64,000 nucleotides of DNA from Zizania palustris (Eukaryota; Streptophyta; Magnoliopsida; Poales; Poaceae). The DNA is taken from positions 66,698,865-66,762,864 of the forward strand of contig JAAALK010000285.1 in assembly GCA_019279435.1 (NCBI GenBank), written 5' to 3'. Below the pieces are notes generated by a model, which worked only from the letters and a program-made list of their open reading frames with translations, did no database searches and was not told the origin of the DNA. The number at the start of each line of letters is the position of its first letter. Within the stretch, counting starts at the first letter, position 1. Positions 11,006 to 23,225 of the stretch are shown piece by piece. The position numbers were made by a program, and so were the translations under genes.

Positions 11006-13260
11006 ATGGAAAGAAACACTAAGATTCCAATATTCGATGGTTGCTATTTTGCGTATTGGAAGGTGCGCATGAAGGCTTACCTACTAAGCCAAGGAAGTTT
11101 AATTTTGACATTGTTGATTCCCAATATGTGATCCCTGAAACTTGCACCACTGAGGCTCAAAAGGAACAATACGATTGTAACAGAAAGACACGAAATATAT
11201 TGTTCATGAGTTTGAGTCTAAAAGAGTTTGATAGGATCCAGCATGTTCGAACTGCGCATGAAATTTGGACCACTTTGAAAACTTTTCATGAGGGCAGTGC
11301 CCAGATTAAGGCTAGGAGACAAAGCACATATAATCAAGAATATCAAATATTTGTGCAAGGCCCTAGCGAATCTGTAGATGCCATGTTTGCTCGATTTGAT
11401 GGAATTGTGAGCAATTTGCGCTCCACTGGGACTTTAGCTTATTCATACCATGATAGGGCCATCAAACTTCTCTATGCTCTTGATCGTAGCATATGGGAGG
11501 TGAAGATCTCTAGTATTGAAGAGTCGGCAAGCTTTGACACTTGACTTGTGATGAACTCTTCAGTAAGCTTAAGTCCATTGAGATTGCCAAGGCGTCTCGT
11601 CCAGGATTTGGAAACTCTTTGTTGCCTTCTATTGCTTTAGTTTCCAGTCCTACAGTGGTAGCTGTTTAGAGGGTGTCTTTCTTGTGGTTCTGGAGTTTGT
11701 GCTTATTCTCGTGGTTTTGACTTGTCCTCCCTGGTCTCTATCACAAAATAACAGGTGGACACTCTAGATCATGAGGAGCTAGCTCTCATTGTCAAGAAGT
11801 TCACACGCTTCTATAATGAAAGACGAGATCAGAGGAAAGGAGGGTGTTGGGGTTGTTTTGAGTGTGGAGATCCTTCTCACATAAAAGCGAATTGTCCTAA
11901 ACTAAAAATGAAAAATAAAAATGAGCATAAGTACTAGAAGTGGAACAAGAAACCCTTATTTGAGGGGAAGCATGGAAAAGTGGCTAAGAGAGTAGCCAGA
12001 ACATTTGGGGCCAGCCCTCAGCGACATCGACAGTACATCAAGTGAGGAGCCAAGCTCCGATGAAGAAGAGCCATCCAAGAAAGAAGAAAAGAAGGAGAAG
12101 AAGAAAATGGACATCATTGGCCTTTGCTTCATGGCCGACAGCATCCACAACAGCGATGAGCTCGACACATCTGAGTTATATCTATCCCATGACCAGCTTC
12201 TTGTTCAGAATGATGAATTACATGATGCTATGTGTTCTCAGGATAGATTACTTAAACTTGCTATTAAAGAACGAAAAGAACTAAAACTCAGACATGAATC
12301 TTTATCCACTGAACTTGCAATCTTAGAATCTAAGTGTGATGATGCTAAATGTGAGTCCTGTCTTATGGTTATGAATAAGCTTGCTCAGCTGTGTTTTACA
12401 CATGCTCAATCTATTGAAAAACTTGAAATTACTGAAAAGCAGCTTTTGGAGGTGTGGTCTAGTCCTGGTGTCATCAACGAATGCATGAATTGTACTTTAC
12501 TTGTTGAAAGTGTTAATTTGAGAGATAGGCATGTTGATGAACTTAAGGCTCGATTGGAGAGTGCTGAGTGTTCTAAGGATGTGCAGCCAGCTTATCCCAC
12601 CTGCATCACCCTTAAGGACCAACTCAGCATTGTGAGAGAGCAAGTCGAAAAACTAAAATGTGAAAATGATTATCTTCTCTCCGTAGTTGAAAAATGCACA
12701 GAAGGGAAGGGTAGGATCAATTTGCTTTTGGCTAAAACTAATTGTGTGCTGGCAGGGCAGGGTTAGCTCTAGGGTTGGGCTTTGAGAGATCCACTTCAAA
12801 CACTCCAAGTGAGACTGTGTTCACTCCACCCATTACCCTTGAGAAAGAAAAATCCCAATTAGACACTACACAAAAAGCCGAGAATCCTACTCAACCTATT
12901 AAGAACCCCTTCGTTCACCAAAGGAATCTCTTCAGCAAAAACCCAAGAAAACTATGAGATTTGCGCCTGAGACCCATGCTCACAAACCGAAGAGAGTGTA
13001 TCACTGCTCCTATTGTCATCGGGTGGGTGATTTGATTGGGTTTTGCTTTCGTTGTATCAAGGATGAACGACGTTCTTTTGCGATGAGTTTTCAGGATATG
13101 CATTACCCATATTTTGGTATGCATGAGTCTGCTTTCCACTCTTATCCTGATTTTGAGGCTCCCCATGGTCCCATGAGAGATTATGCCTGTCGTGGTGTAC
13201 AACATGCGTCATATGGTGCTAGACCGCGTGTAAGAGGTTTTGATTCTCGATAGTTTAGGA
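11006..13260 (+). pseudogene. Copia gag of B1 with two zinc knuckles
   Basis: Gag from ATG at 11006 (MERNTKIP). A one-base change near 11098 shifts the frame; the capsid block then runs 11110-11541. Knuckle 1 (CFECGDPSHIKANC) is at 11854-11896. A long coiled coil with acidic and lysine stretches covers 12005-12760. Knuckle 2, at 13005-13046, is CSYC then GD where relatives have GH, so the zinc-binding histidine is lost. Several stops and shifts remain, for example near 11544, 11937 and 12765. The two-knuckle layout is shared with D and G. It ends next to solo LTR F1 with no protease after it. Confidence 0.85.
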
Positions 13261-13268
13261 GACCTCGT

Positions 13269-13762
13269 TGTTGGGGGAAAATATCTCATCTTCAGGGTTA
13301 TTGCTAAAGCAGCATGAAGACAGTCAACTAGTTCGAAGATTGTTTGAAGACCTTCTTCGAAGATGCTCGGAACCTGGTTCGAAGCCCGAAGACAGGCACT
13401 GGTTCGAAGTATGTCTTCGAACCAAAGCCCTTCAGGATCTTTTCTGCCAGCTAAGATGGAAGACTTATGTTCTATCCTATTAGATTAGTCTTTTACCATT
13501 TTAGCCCTATTAAGGAAACCGAATAGTTTCCTTAATGTCGGTTGTAATAGAGGGGCAAATAGGTCTTTTCCTTAATGTTTAGGCCTATAAATACTCCCCA
13601 TTTCACCCTGTAATGGGGACCGATTACAAGGATTCAATACACACTTTCGAACTATTCTAAGCTATTATCCCTTCGGAGGCTTAGAACAGTTTGCTTCGCA
13701 AACACTTCGTTTGTTAGTTTCTTTTCTACAGAAACCTGTTAGCGTAATCTTTTACGCCAACA
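13269..13762 (+). mobile_element. Solo gypsy LTR F1
   Basis: A 494 bp LTR from TGTTGGGGG to GCCAACA with perfect duplication CTCGT (13264-13268 and 13763-13767). TATA box TATAAATA at 13586-13593. It is homologous to the 5' LTR of F2 (56441-56975), whose following text identifies the family as gypsy. Inserted in B1 just after the gag knuckle region. Confidence 0.92.
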
Positions 13763-15114
13763 CTCGTCATTTTCTAGGCTCGTGCTTCGGAGGTAGACCA
13801 CACACTTTTTATCATGACTCATACCTTGTGCATAATCAGTCTACTGCTTTACCTGGTTCTTGAGTTTTACAATGTTGGATTCCTAAAGAGTTTTTCACTC
13901 TCCCCAACACTGAGCATTCGAGATCTTCTAGCATGATTTGAGGGGGAGTTGTGTAGCATTGCATGAGCTTCTATTATATGATTAATTGCTTTTATAAGTA
14001 CATGATTTGTTATGCCTTTGAAGTATTGTCTTTAATACTATTTATTACATTTAGCTTGAATACATCTGATATCTGTCATGAGCATGGCTTTTATTTGTGA
14101 AAAAATGAAAATGATCACTACTTAGTCTAGAAACTAGGATGAATAGGTTCAGTGCTTTAGCTATCTTTTACTTACCTGGTAGCTAGTTCCTTTTCACTTG
14201 GATGGTAATACGCAACTTTATCTTATCAAAAATGTTGTGCTAAAAATTAAAAATTGAAAATGAAAATGAAATGAAAATGATTGATATTCATGTTGTTTTG
14301 TTCTGAATTGAAAAGATCCAAGTGGATTTGCTTTGTCGCACTACTTTGTTCTAGACTGCTTACCATAGCACTTTGGTATGAACTGGGACATTGAAGTGTT
14401 TGCTACGACCATTGCTTTAAGATTCTGATGGTTTCAACCTAGGATTAGCTTGGTCGGCTAGCATAAGGTTGACATGCAAATAACCCCTGGCACTAAAATG
14501 AAAAAAAATCAATCAAAAAGCTTGAATCGATTGCATATCAAGTTTGCTGAAGCTCCTTGTAGTGGCATATGCTTATCTGGTTAGTATTTGATTAGCTTTT
14601 GCATTTCATGTCTTTCCATGTCTAGTATGCTAGTCTGAGTGGTGATGATTTTATTTGCTAAAATTTGAAAATGCTTGCTCATGCTTTTGTTTAGATAGTA
14701 TTCATCTGAGTGTTTCATACAGTACTTTTAGAAAATATTGAAGGCAAATGCTTGTTTGTATTGTAATTGGAGTTACTCATGTTTCAGAAACATGCATCTA
14801 TACTCTACCCTCACACCTCTCTTTGCATCTTTTTATCATCTTGATGCTTGCATTGCCAAAGGGGGAGAAATGGTTTATATGATGCTTTTGAATGATTGCT
14901 TTGTTAATGGGGAGTAATGGCTTTCATGATGCATTGATGCTTGTGCCAAAGATAGGGAGAATGCTTTGCATGAGTTTTTGCCGAAGGGGAAGATCTTTTA
15001 CCAAGTGACATGTTTTGGCTCTTTTCTGAGTTTTTATGGTCACTTGTGTGCTTAACATGAAACTTTCATCATGTTTATATTTAGGGTTGTCAATGCACTC
15101 ATCAAGGGGGAGAT
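13763..15114 (+). other. B1 linker and post-pol untranslated region with polypurine tract
   Basis: No gene. 13763-13930 is the linker that precedes protease in relatives; after it the pol genes are deleted. The rest is the region that follows pol in D, C and G. It holds hairpin 1 (14159-14184), the 183 bp conserved block (about 14311-14493), a purine tract CCAAAGGGGGAGAAA near 14860, hairpin 2 (stems 15002-15009 and 15039-15046) and the polypurine tract ATCAAGGGGGAGAT (15101-15114) just before the 3' LTR. Confidence 0.8.
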
Positions 15115-16200
15115 TGTGAAACCAAGTGAGGTCGCACTATGGTTTTTGTCTGTATGATGAGTGATTGACAAGGTTGCTCGAGCTAGAGTGATGAGTGATG
15201 GTTTGATTTCATCGATGGGATCGATGTGTGGATAGGGATTATGCCAAGGGGATCGGTGTGCGTTGCGTCTCTTGTTTTGGCTTGTCTCATGTGTGCAGGC
15301 TGGAGATGCTAACCAATTGTCAACGACGGGTGATCAAGGGTCAAGCGGAGAGCTCGATGCTAGAGGATCAAGGATGTCGGGTGAAGTTGGAGATGATCTC
15401 AAGAGTGCACGAGGAGATAGAGCAAAACATGGACGGACGGATTGTCGAGACAGTGTGACGGTCAAGTCAGCGAAAGAGAGGCCAGTGCAAGTGATTAGGC
15501 GGCTCGAGGGGATCGAGAGCGGGAGAGACTTGCTGACGGTCGATTTCACAGATTGGCGTCACAGGTCGACGATTTGGGAGGCTTTGTTAGTTTTTGCTAA
15601 AAACTGTCTCATCTCTAAATGTTATTAAATTCCAATAATTAGGAGTTTATTTTCGTTTAGTAATTTAGATTAAGTGTAGACTTTTAGTATTTTTTTGGAA
15701 TTATCAAAATTCTGAAAATATATTAAAAGTATAGGGTCAATGTTGTAATAAATTAGAGTCAACATTAGTGTATTTTACAGAATTTATAATTCTCAAAATA
15801 CACCATGGCATTTGGGTAAATTTTACCAACTTTAACCCTAAGGTGAGCCTATATAAAGGCCTTCATGCCTATGGGTTAGGGTTGCCCACTTTAACGAGAA
15901 CTAGACATTTTCTTTCCAATGGGGTGTGTTGTCGAAGGGAGAAACTCCTGATCAATTAACTCAAAAAGGTGTGCCTTCTTGCAATTAATTCAGCATAGCT
16001 TACTTACTATTACTTATGTGGTTGTTTCCTGCACACTGTTATTTTTGTCGGCCAGTTTTTATGCTTCGGTTGAAACTCTGTTATATGTTCCCTAATTTGC
16101 TACAGCGCCGCCACCTTGTGTGATTCAACTAATTTTGTGTAACCTCCTGTTACTAGTTGCTTTGTAGTGTTTTATCACAGCTTTTGATCATCTTCAAGGC
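15115..16200 (+). repeat. 3' LTR of B1, first part
   Basis: Begins TGTGAAACC right after the polypurine tract and includes the 690 bp missing from the 5' copy. GATGAGTGATTGA motif near 15160, TATA box TATATAAAG at 15850-15858. Broken at 16200 by insertion of element C; AAGGC at 16196-16200 is the left duplication. The LTR resumes at 44465. Confidence 0.9.
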
Positions 16201-18178
16201 TGTTGGACCGAAAAGGGCGACCGGAGGGGGGTGAATGGGAGCTTTTAAAATTTCAGGCTAAAAACAGCCTTCTGTTTTCAAAACAGTCTCTTGCGGAACA
16301 GACTTCGAACACAACCTTCGGAGGTCTGATTCGGAGGTATTCTATAGCTCCGCAACGAGGCTTCGCAAATAGTAAAGGTTCGAAGTGAAGAAACTTCTTT
16401 TTCACCACCAAACCCCAAAACACTTCTGCTAGGATAGTGCAGGCTCCGTACACTAGGTGCCTTCGAGCAGGCTTCACACTTCACACTTCACAGTAGTAAG
16501 TTTCCCTCTGTGGGATCCGAACAAATACTCAGCACTAGCAACTAGTACTAGATTTCATATTTCGAAGGGGAGACAGTAGACAGAACACACTGCGCTGAGA
16601 ACTTCGATAGAGGAAGAAAAACAGGCTTTGATCCCAGCTTCGCTCAGTGCTTCGCTAGTAATCAAAGAGGACTTGCCTTCAGTTTACATAGAGCGATCTC
16701 ACACTGAGAGATACACACACATCGCACTAACAGAACACTCACACACTTCTCTGAAAAGAAATAGATCAAAAACTCTAGTTTGAAGAGAACAAAGTGGAGC
16801 TAAGAGAAATCAACACACGCTGTGCAAAGCAGAGATTCAAGTTCAAGCAACAAATGAAGAACAAAATGAAAATTTCATTGCAAGAACAGGGAACACAAAA
16901 AGACTCATAGGACTGAGTACATGGGTGGCGGCTAGCTCTGGAGTTCTAAAAATGACTGCTCAAAGTGTTACCTAGACCTAGCCAGCCTTCACTATTTATA
17001 GTCACTATTCAACCCTGTGAATAGACTACTCTACCCCTAGGGTTTACACTATTTTTGTCTCAGCAAGACAATGGGGTATAGATGTTAGTCTACTTTACTG
17101 GAGGCTTCTTTTGTCTGCTTCGCAGAGGAGACAACATCAGCTTTTGCAGAGCAGATATGATCAGCCTTTGCACATTGGAGTCTTCTGAAGCCCCCTTCTC
17201 ACACGAGGTGTCTAGTAGCTTCAGTGACAAGCTTGAACCCATAGGTCTTCGCTACACCGAAATCAGCCTTCGATACAATGATGGTTTAGAGCCGAAGCCG
17301 TCAAAGCTCTTGAGCCTTCGCACCATCACCTCCTGGAGTGGGCCACCATGGCTTCGCAGCTACTCCTAGCTTGAACTCCGTTAGTCCGTGTACCAAAGAC
17401 ATGCATGGCCGAAGTGCCTCAAGTCAACCACACTCCGAAGCCCCACCTTCGGAGTACCTTCTGCACCTTCTGAAGTCCTCTGTCCAACGCCTCCGCATGA
17501 AGCATATCCATAAGCACCCCTTCGCAGTGTCTTAGCCCCGAGCAGACTCTATGAAGACCCTTATGTGGACCATGCCTTTGATGCACCTTGACTTTTGAGA
17601 ACTTCGACAGGTGTCTCTTCGAGTGCCTCCATCCGGAGCAGACTTCGAATGCCTTGCCTCAATATTGAGGACTTCATCCACCATACTCTGAAGTCACTCC
17701 TTCCGGAGCACACTTCGAAATGCCTCGTCTCCGAGGACTTCACCTCGGGGTACCTTTAGACGGAGCTAATCTCCGTACTTTCTGCCTTTACCTGGCACAC
17801 CTTGACTCGAGGACCGACCTCGACCCCAGGCAGCCATCGCGACCGAGCTCCCTGCTCTCATAGCACCAAGCCTCCCGCTTGACCTAGGTTCACTAGCTGC
17901 GAACTGTCTGTCGCCTCCGAAGTCACATTCGCACCACGAACAAGCTGACAAGATTTTCTAGTACCCAGGAGAACTCTCCGATAAGCAACCTTCGTTACAC
18001 ATGTCATTGTGCTCTGCTAGACTACTCTGACAGACACACTCCACTACACAGTTGCAGCCACCAAACCCTTCGGTAAATACCTCCGAACCCCTTCGGAGGG
18101 ACCCCTTCGCCTAGAAGGTAGCATGTCAATCACTCATCACAGACTTGAAAGGAAGGCACATTTCCACTTGGTTTCTCA
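16201..18178 (-). repeat. 3' LTR of element C
   Basis: 1978 bp. On the minus strand it starts TGAGAAACCAAG and ends GGTCCAACA. The GATGAGTGATTGA motif lies about 40 bases inside, and a TATA box (complement of CTATTTATA) is at 16992-17000. Rich in CTTCGAAG-type motifs. Related to the LTRs of D and of G. Confidence 0.9.
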
Positions 18179-18286
18179 ATCTTCCCCTTGATGAGTGCTT
18201 TGATAACCAAATTCAAGTTCAAGAAAAATTTAAAAATTTTCAGCACACAAGTGACCATAAAAACTCAGAAAAGAGCCAAAACATGT
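18179..18286 (-). other. Polypurine tract and post-pol end of C, cut by D
   Basis: The minus-strand tract CAAGGGGAAGAT (18179-18192) borders the 3' LTR. One arm of hairpin 2 (CAAGTGAC on the plus strand, 18248-18255) follows. D is inserted at CATGT (18282-18286, repeated at 29162-29166), next to the other arm of this hairpin, which resumes at 29165. Confidence 0.85.
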
Positions 18287-20300
18287 TGAGAAACCAAAGG
18301 TTGGTTTCAGTGTTTGTGATGAGTGATTGACAGGCTGTTAACCTCTGTTGCGAAGGGGTACCTCCGAAGGGGGTTTGGAGGTTGGACCTACGAAGGGTGT
18401 TCGGAGGTGGTTTCACCGAAGGGTGTTCGGTGGTTTGGTTGCTGCAGCTTTTGCAGCGGAGTATGCTCGTCGGAGGGGTCCGACAGTACACGATGACTGG
18501 GTGTGTACCGAAGGCTTCGTTACTTTGGGCGGTACACCGGAGAGTGTGCCGGAGGTTGCTAACCCGGAGAGGTCTCCGGAGTACTGGATACACTTGTCTG
18601 CTTGTCTGTGGTGCGCAGGGACTTCGGAGGCGACGGACAGGTTCGTAGCAGGTGAACCTGGGTCAAGCGGGAGGCTTGATGCCAGGGGAGCAGGGAGCTC
18701 CGTCACGGTGGCTGCGAAGGGGTCCGGGTCGGTCCTCGGGTCGAGGCGTGCCAGGTGAAGGCAGAGAGTGCGGAGCGTGGGTCCGGGTGAAAGTGCTCCG
18801 AGACAAAGTCCTCGGAGGTGAGGCACTTCGAAGGTACTCCGAATGGAGTGACTTCGGAGTTGGTTGGAACAAGTCCTCTGCGGAGGTAAGGAGTTCGAAG
18901 TGTGCTCCGGAGGGAGACATTCGAAGGTGCCCGACGAAGGTCTCAGAAGTCGAGGCGCATCGAAGGCATGATCCGGGTGAGGCTCGTCGAGGAGTGTGCT
19001 CGGGGAGAGGCACTGCGACGAAGGGCTCATGGAATGCTTCATGCGGAGGCCTTGGACGAAGGAGGGACTTCAAAGGGTAGTACTCCGAAGTGGGGCTTCG
19101 GAGTGAGGAAGGCTTCGGAGCAAGGCTAGCTCCGGAGCGAGGTTGTCTTGTGGTACTTCGGCCTGCATGTCTTCGGTACACGGACTGACGGAGTTCGAGC
19201 TGAGATTAGCTGCGAAGCCGTGGTGGTCCACTCCGGAGGTGTTGGTGCGAAGGCCCAAGGGCTTTGACGGCTTCGGCTCAAAACCGTCACTGTATCGAAG
19301 GCTGACTTCGGTGAAGCGAAGGCCATCTGGCTCAAGGCTTCTCACCGAAGCTACCGCACCCCTCGCGTGCGAAAGGGGGCTTCGGAAAGGTCAAAGGCTG
19401 CAAGTCTTACAGTGTCTGCTCTGCAAAAAGCTGGCGTTGTCCCCTCTGCAAAGGCTGACAGAGAAGCCTCCAATAAAGTTGACTACCTTTTGTACCCCTC
19501 AGTTCTGTAGAGACAAAACCAATGTAAACCCTAGGGGTAAAGTAGTCAATTCCTTTGGGTGAACTGTGGGCTATAAATATGGGGGCTCAGTAGGTAACAT
19601 TTAACACTTTGAGCATTTACTGTTGAGCTCCTGTAGCCACACACTTCGTTGTATTTCATCCAGAGAGTTCATTTTCTGTGTTCCTTGTTCAAGTGGCGAA
19701 GCCCTGCTTCTGTGTGCTTTTTGCTTGAGCTCGTGTTACATACCTCGCTAGTTATAGTGCACCGAAGCCTGTCTAGGCGAAGGGTGTTTTGTGCGAAGTG
19801 TGTTTTTCAGTGCGCGTTCGCTCTGTGTAACTTGAGGCTAGACCTCACAGCTTACTAGCGAAGCCCTAATCGAAGCCCTTTTTGCTTCTTGTGTCGAAGC
19901 CCTTAGAGAAGTCCGTTTGTGTGCGTTTAGACCTTCGTGTACGAAGCCCAGCACCAGTTGCTGCTGCCAAGTACATGGTCGAAGTCCTCAGAGGGTTGTC
20001 CACTCTTGCGAAGGGTGAAGTGCGAAGCCTGCTCGAAGCACCCTGTGTGCGGAGCCTGCACTGACTTAGCAGAGTAGATTTTCGAGGGTTGTAAGTGGAG
20101 CGAAGTCTTCTTGGCTTCGAACTTTTGGTCCTGCGAAGCCTGTGTTCGGAGCTGTCAAAACACCTCGGAACCAGACCTTCGAAGGTAGTGTTCGAAGCCT
20201 GTTCCGCAGAAGACAGAACTAAAACCGAAGGCTAGTTTTTAGTCCGAAATTTTAAAAGCTCCCATTCACCCCCCCTCTGGTCACCGTTTCCGGTCCAACA
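18287..20300 (+). repeat. 5' LTR of D
   Basis: From TGAGAAACCAAAGG to GGTCCAACA. The GATGAGTGATTGA motif is at about 18316. TATA box TATAAATA at 19572-19579. GC-rich first 1.2 kb packed with CTTCGGAG/CGAAGG motifs, which opens long meaningless frames on both strands. The CATTCACCCCCCCTCTGG block lies just before the end. Confidence 0.95.
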
Positions 20301-20302
20301 AT

Positions 20303-20314
20303 TGGTATCAGAGC
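20303..20314 (+). other. Primer binding site of D
   Basis: Perfect TGGTATCAGAGC two bases after the LTR end; initiator tRNA-Met type. The gag ATG follows about 50 bases later, so the untranslated leader is very short. Confidence 0.95.
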
Positions 20315-20364
20315 AGGTTAAGATCACCAGTTGACCTTAACCGGTTTTGTGATCTTTTGGCGAC

Positions 20365-22620
20365 ATGGATAGAGGCAGTAAAATTCCTCTGTTCGATGGG
20401 ACTGATTTTGCATACTGGAAGGTGCGCATGGAGGCTTACTTGTTAAGCCAAGGAAATGCAATTTGGGAGATTGTGGACTCACAATACTCCATCCCTGAGA
20501 CTCGCACCTCTCAAACAGAGAAGGATCAGTATAATGCCAACTCCAAGGCAAGAAATATACTATTCATTGGTTTGAGTAGAAGTGAGTTTGATAGGGTGCA
20601 ACACCTTAGGACTGCTACGGAAATTTGGACAACGCTCACTATTTTTCATGAGGGCTCTACTCAGATTAAGGCCAGGCACCAAAGCACATACAACCAACAG
20701 TATCAGCTGTTTGTGCAGGCACCTGGTGAATCTATAGATGCCATGTTTTCTCGCTTTGATGCGATAGTGAGTAACTTGCGATCCAACGGGACGCTTGCTT
20801 ACAATGATCATGATAGGGCTATCAAGCTTCTCTATGCTCTTGACCGTAGCATATGGGAAGTGAAGATATCCAGCATTGAGGAGTCCGCAGGTTATGACAC
20901 ATTGACCTGTGATTAGCTCTTCAGCAAGCTGAAGTCCATAGAGATTGCCAAGGCATCTCTTGCAGTGCACAGAAGCTCTTTGCCACAGCCATTGGCATTG
21001 GTTTCTAGCACTAGCCGTGGCACCACTGCAGAACCAAGCACTTCTGGCACTTGTGTTTTTGCAGATGGTTTTGCTTTGTCATCACTGGTATCCTTCACAA
21101 AGGAGCAGGTGGACACTCTAGATGATGATGAGCTTGCTCTCATTGCCCGGAGGTTCACCCGTTTTTATCATGACAGACGGGATCAGAGGAGAAGTGGTTT
21201 TAGTGGTTGTTTTGAATGTGGCGACACCTCTCACATTAAGGCCAATTGTCCTAAGCTCAAAAAGAGAGATGAGAGTGAGCGCCCCAAATACCACAAAAAG
21301 GAGAGGAAGCCTTTTGTGAAGGGCAAGCGCGGCAAGATGGCTAAGAAAGTAGCCAAAGCCGCTTCCAGAGCATTTGTTGCTGCTCTCAGCGACATCGACA
21401 CTTCCTCAACTGAGGAGTCGAGCTCTGAGGAGGAGGAGTCCCCAAGGAAGGAGGACAAGAAGGACAAGAAGGGACGAGACTTCACCGACCTTTGCTTCAT
21501 GGCCGACAACGATCACAGCGGCGATGAGCTTGACTCATCTGAGGTACCTCTATCATCTGACCAGCTATTAATTAAATTAGATGAGCTGAATGAAGTAGTT
21601 CTTGGTCAGGATAGATTACTTGTGCAAGCCGCTAGAGAAAGAAAAGACCTTAGACTTAGGCTAGAAACTGTTTCTACTGAATATGCCATGCTTAAGTCTA
21701 AGCTTAATGATGCTGAATGTCAATCTTGTTCTGTTGTCATGGGTGAGCTTGCTCAGTTGCGTTCTGTACATGCTCAAACTCTTTTTGAGCTTGAGACTGC
21801 ACAGAAGCAGCTTTTGGAGGTGGATTCTAGACCTCATGATATTATTGAATGTATGAACTGTTCTTTATTACGCGAGAGCATTAATTTACGTGATAAACAT
21901 GCTCATGATTTGGAGGCTAGATTGGAGAGGGCCGGTAGTTCTAAGGATGTGCAGCATGTGTGTGACACTTGCATCACCCTTAAGGACCAGCTAGGCACTG
22001 TTAGAGAGCGAGCTGAAAACCTCATGTCAGAAAATGAATACCTTCTTTCTGTGGTTAATAAATTCACTGAGGGAAAGGGTAGGATGGATTTGCTCTTGGC
22101 CAAGACCAAGTTGTGTGCTGACAGAGCAGGGGTAGCTCTAGGGTTGGGTTTTGAGAGGATACCTTCAGACAGTAAGACCAAAACTGTTTTTACCTCTCCC
22201 ACTACCCTAGAGAAAGAAAGAGCTCTGTTAGACACCCCTTCAGCCAAAAAGCCTACCCAACCACCAAAGAAAACCACACCTCCTGCCAAGAAAAATCCTC
22301 CCAAGAAAACCACTCAGAAGAAGCCAAGGAGCCTGTGAGAGTTGCTCCTGTGACCCATGAGAGTGCCCCTCGGAGAGTGTTTCACTGTTCTTACTGTCAG
22401 CGGGCGGGTCATTTGGTTGGGTTCTGTTTTCGTCGCATCAAGGATGAGCGACGCGCACAGGCGATGAGTTACCAGGACATGCATTACCCATCTTTAGGTA
22501 TGCATGAGTCTGAGTTCTACTCTCGTCCTGTTTTCGAGGCTCCTCGTGCTTCTCGGAGAGGTTTTACTCCTCGAGGTGTTCACCATGTTCCATATGGTGG
22601 TAGAACCCCGGGCAAGTAGC
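20365..22620 (+). pseudogene. Copia gag of D with coiled coil and two zinc knuckles
   Basis: ATG at 20365 follows GGCGAC and opens MDRGSKIPLFDG. Capsid domain to about residue 180, with YWKVRMEAY, EIWTTL and a KLLYALDRS block. A single TAG (20914-20916) interrupts it, but the same frame continues to 22338. CCHC knuckle CFECGDTSHIKANC at 21208-21249, then an acidic serine stretch, a coiled coil of about 220 residues, and a proline/lysine tail. A one-base loss near 22325 shifts to the frame holding the second CCHC knuckle (CSYCQRAGHLVGFC, 22386-22427). In the family, gag forms the particle and binds RNA. Confidence 0.92.
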
Positions 22621-23225
22621 TTGTACCTCGACAGAGTAGGAGACCTCGCCATGCTTTTCGATCACTGCATGTAGGTAGACCTCACACTTTGCATCATGGC
22701 TGATTTCCTGTGCGTAGACAGTCTACTTTTACTGTGCCTACTACTCGTGTCACTCAGTGCTAGATGCCTCGTCATTATTTCACTAACCCCAGCACTGAGC
22801 GATCGAGATATTCTTATCATGTGTAGGCGACAGATCGAGGCTTGGAGGGCACGTGGATCATAGACTCCGGTTGTTCGCGCCACATGACCGGAGATGCAGC
22901 ATGGTTCTCCAGCCTCACCACAACCAAGCAAAGGGAACATATCACCTTCGGAAACAATCGAAGGAGTAGAGTGAAAGGTAAAGGTGTGGTAAGAATTAAC
23001 TCGAATTTCACTCTCAAAGATGTTGCTTTGGTTGAAAACCTGGGATACAATTTGCTGTCTGTATCTCAGTTGCTTGATGAGGGCTTCGAAGTGCGATTCC
23101 ATCGCGATACTTCGCAAGTGCTCAATTCTGATGGCGTTGTGGTGTGTAAGATCTTTAGAGTTGGGAGAGTTTTTGGAGCTGATTTTCAAAGTCGTCTGGT
23201 TCTTCTCATTGTCTTGTTGCACATT
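22621..23225 (+). pseudogene. Copia protease of D
   Basis: Aspartic protease that cuts Gag-Pol. After a stop-containing linker the domain starts about 22815 (RGLEGTWIIDSGCSRHM); the active-site triplet Asp-Ser-Gly is intact at 22863-22871. It continues through a GVVRINSNFTLKDVALV block and the LLSVSQL strand. The frame shifts near 23190, just before the integrase zinc domain, where relative G has one more base. Confidence 0.9.

Noticed and set aside
18350..19200. Long open frames on both strands in LTR D (and 27200-28270 in the 3' copy)
   Set aside because: They arise from repeated GC-rich GAAGG/CTTCGG units lacking stops; no domain, no start context, and differing residues in the two LTR copies.
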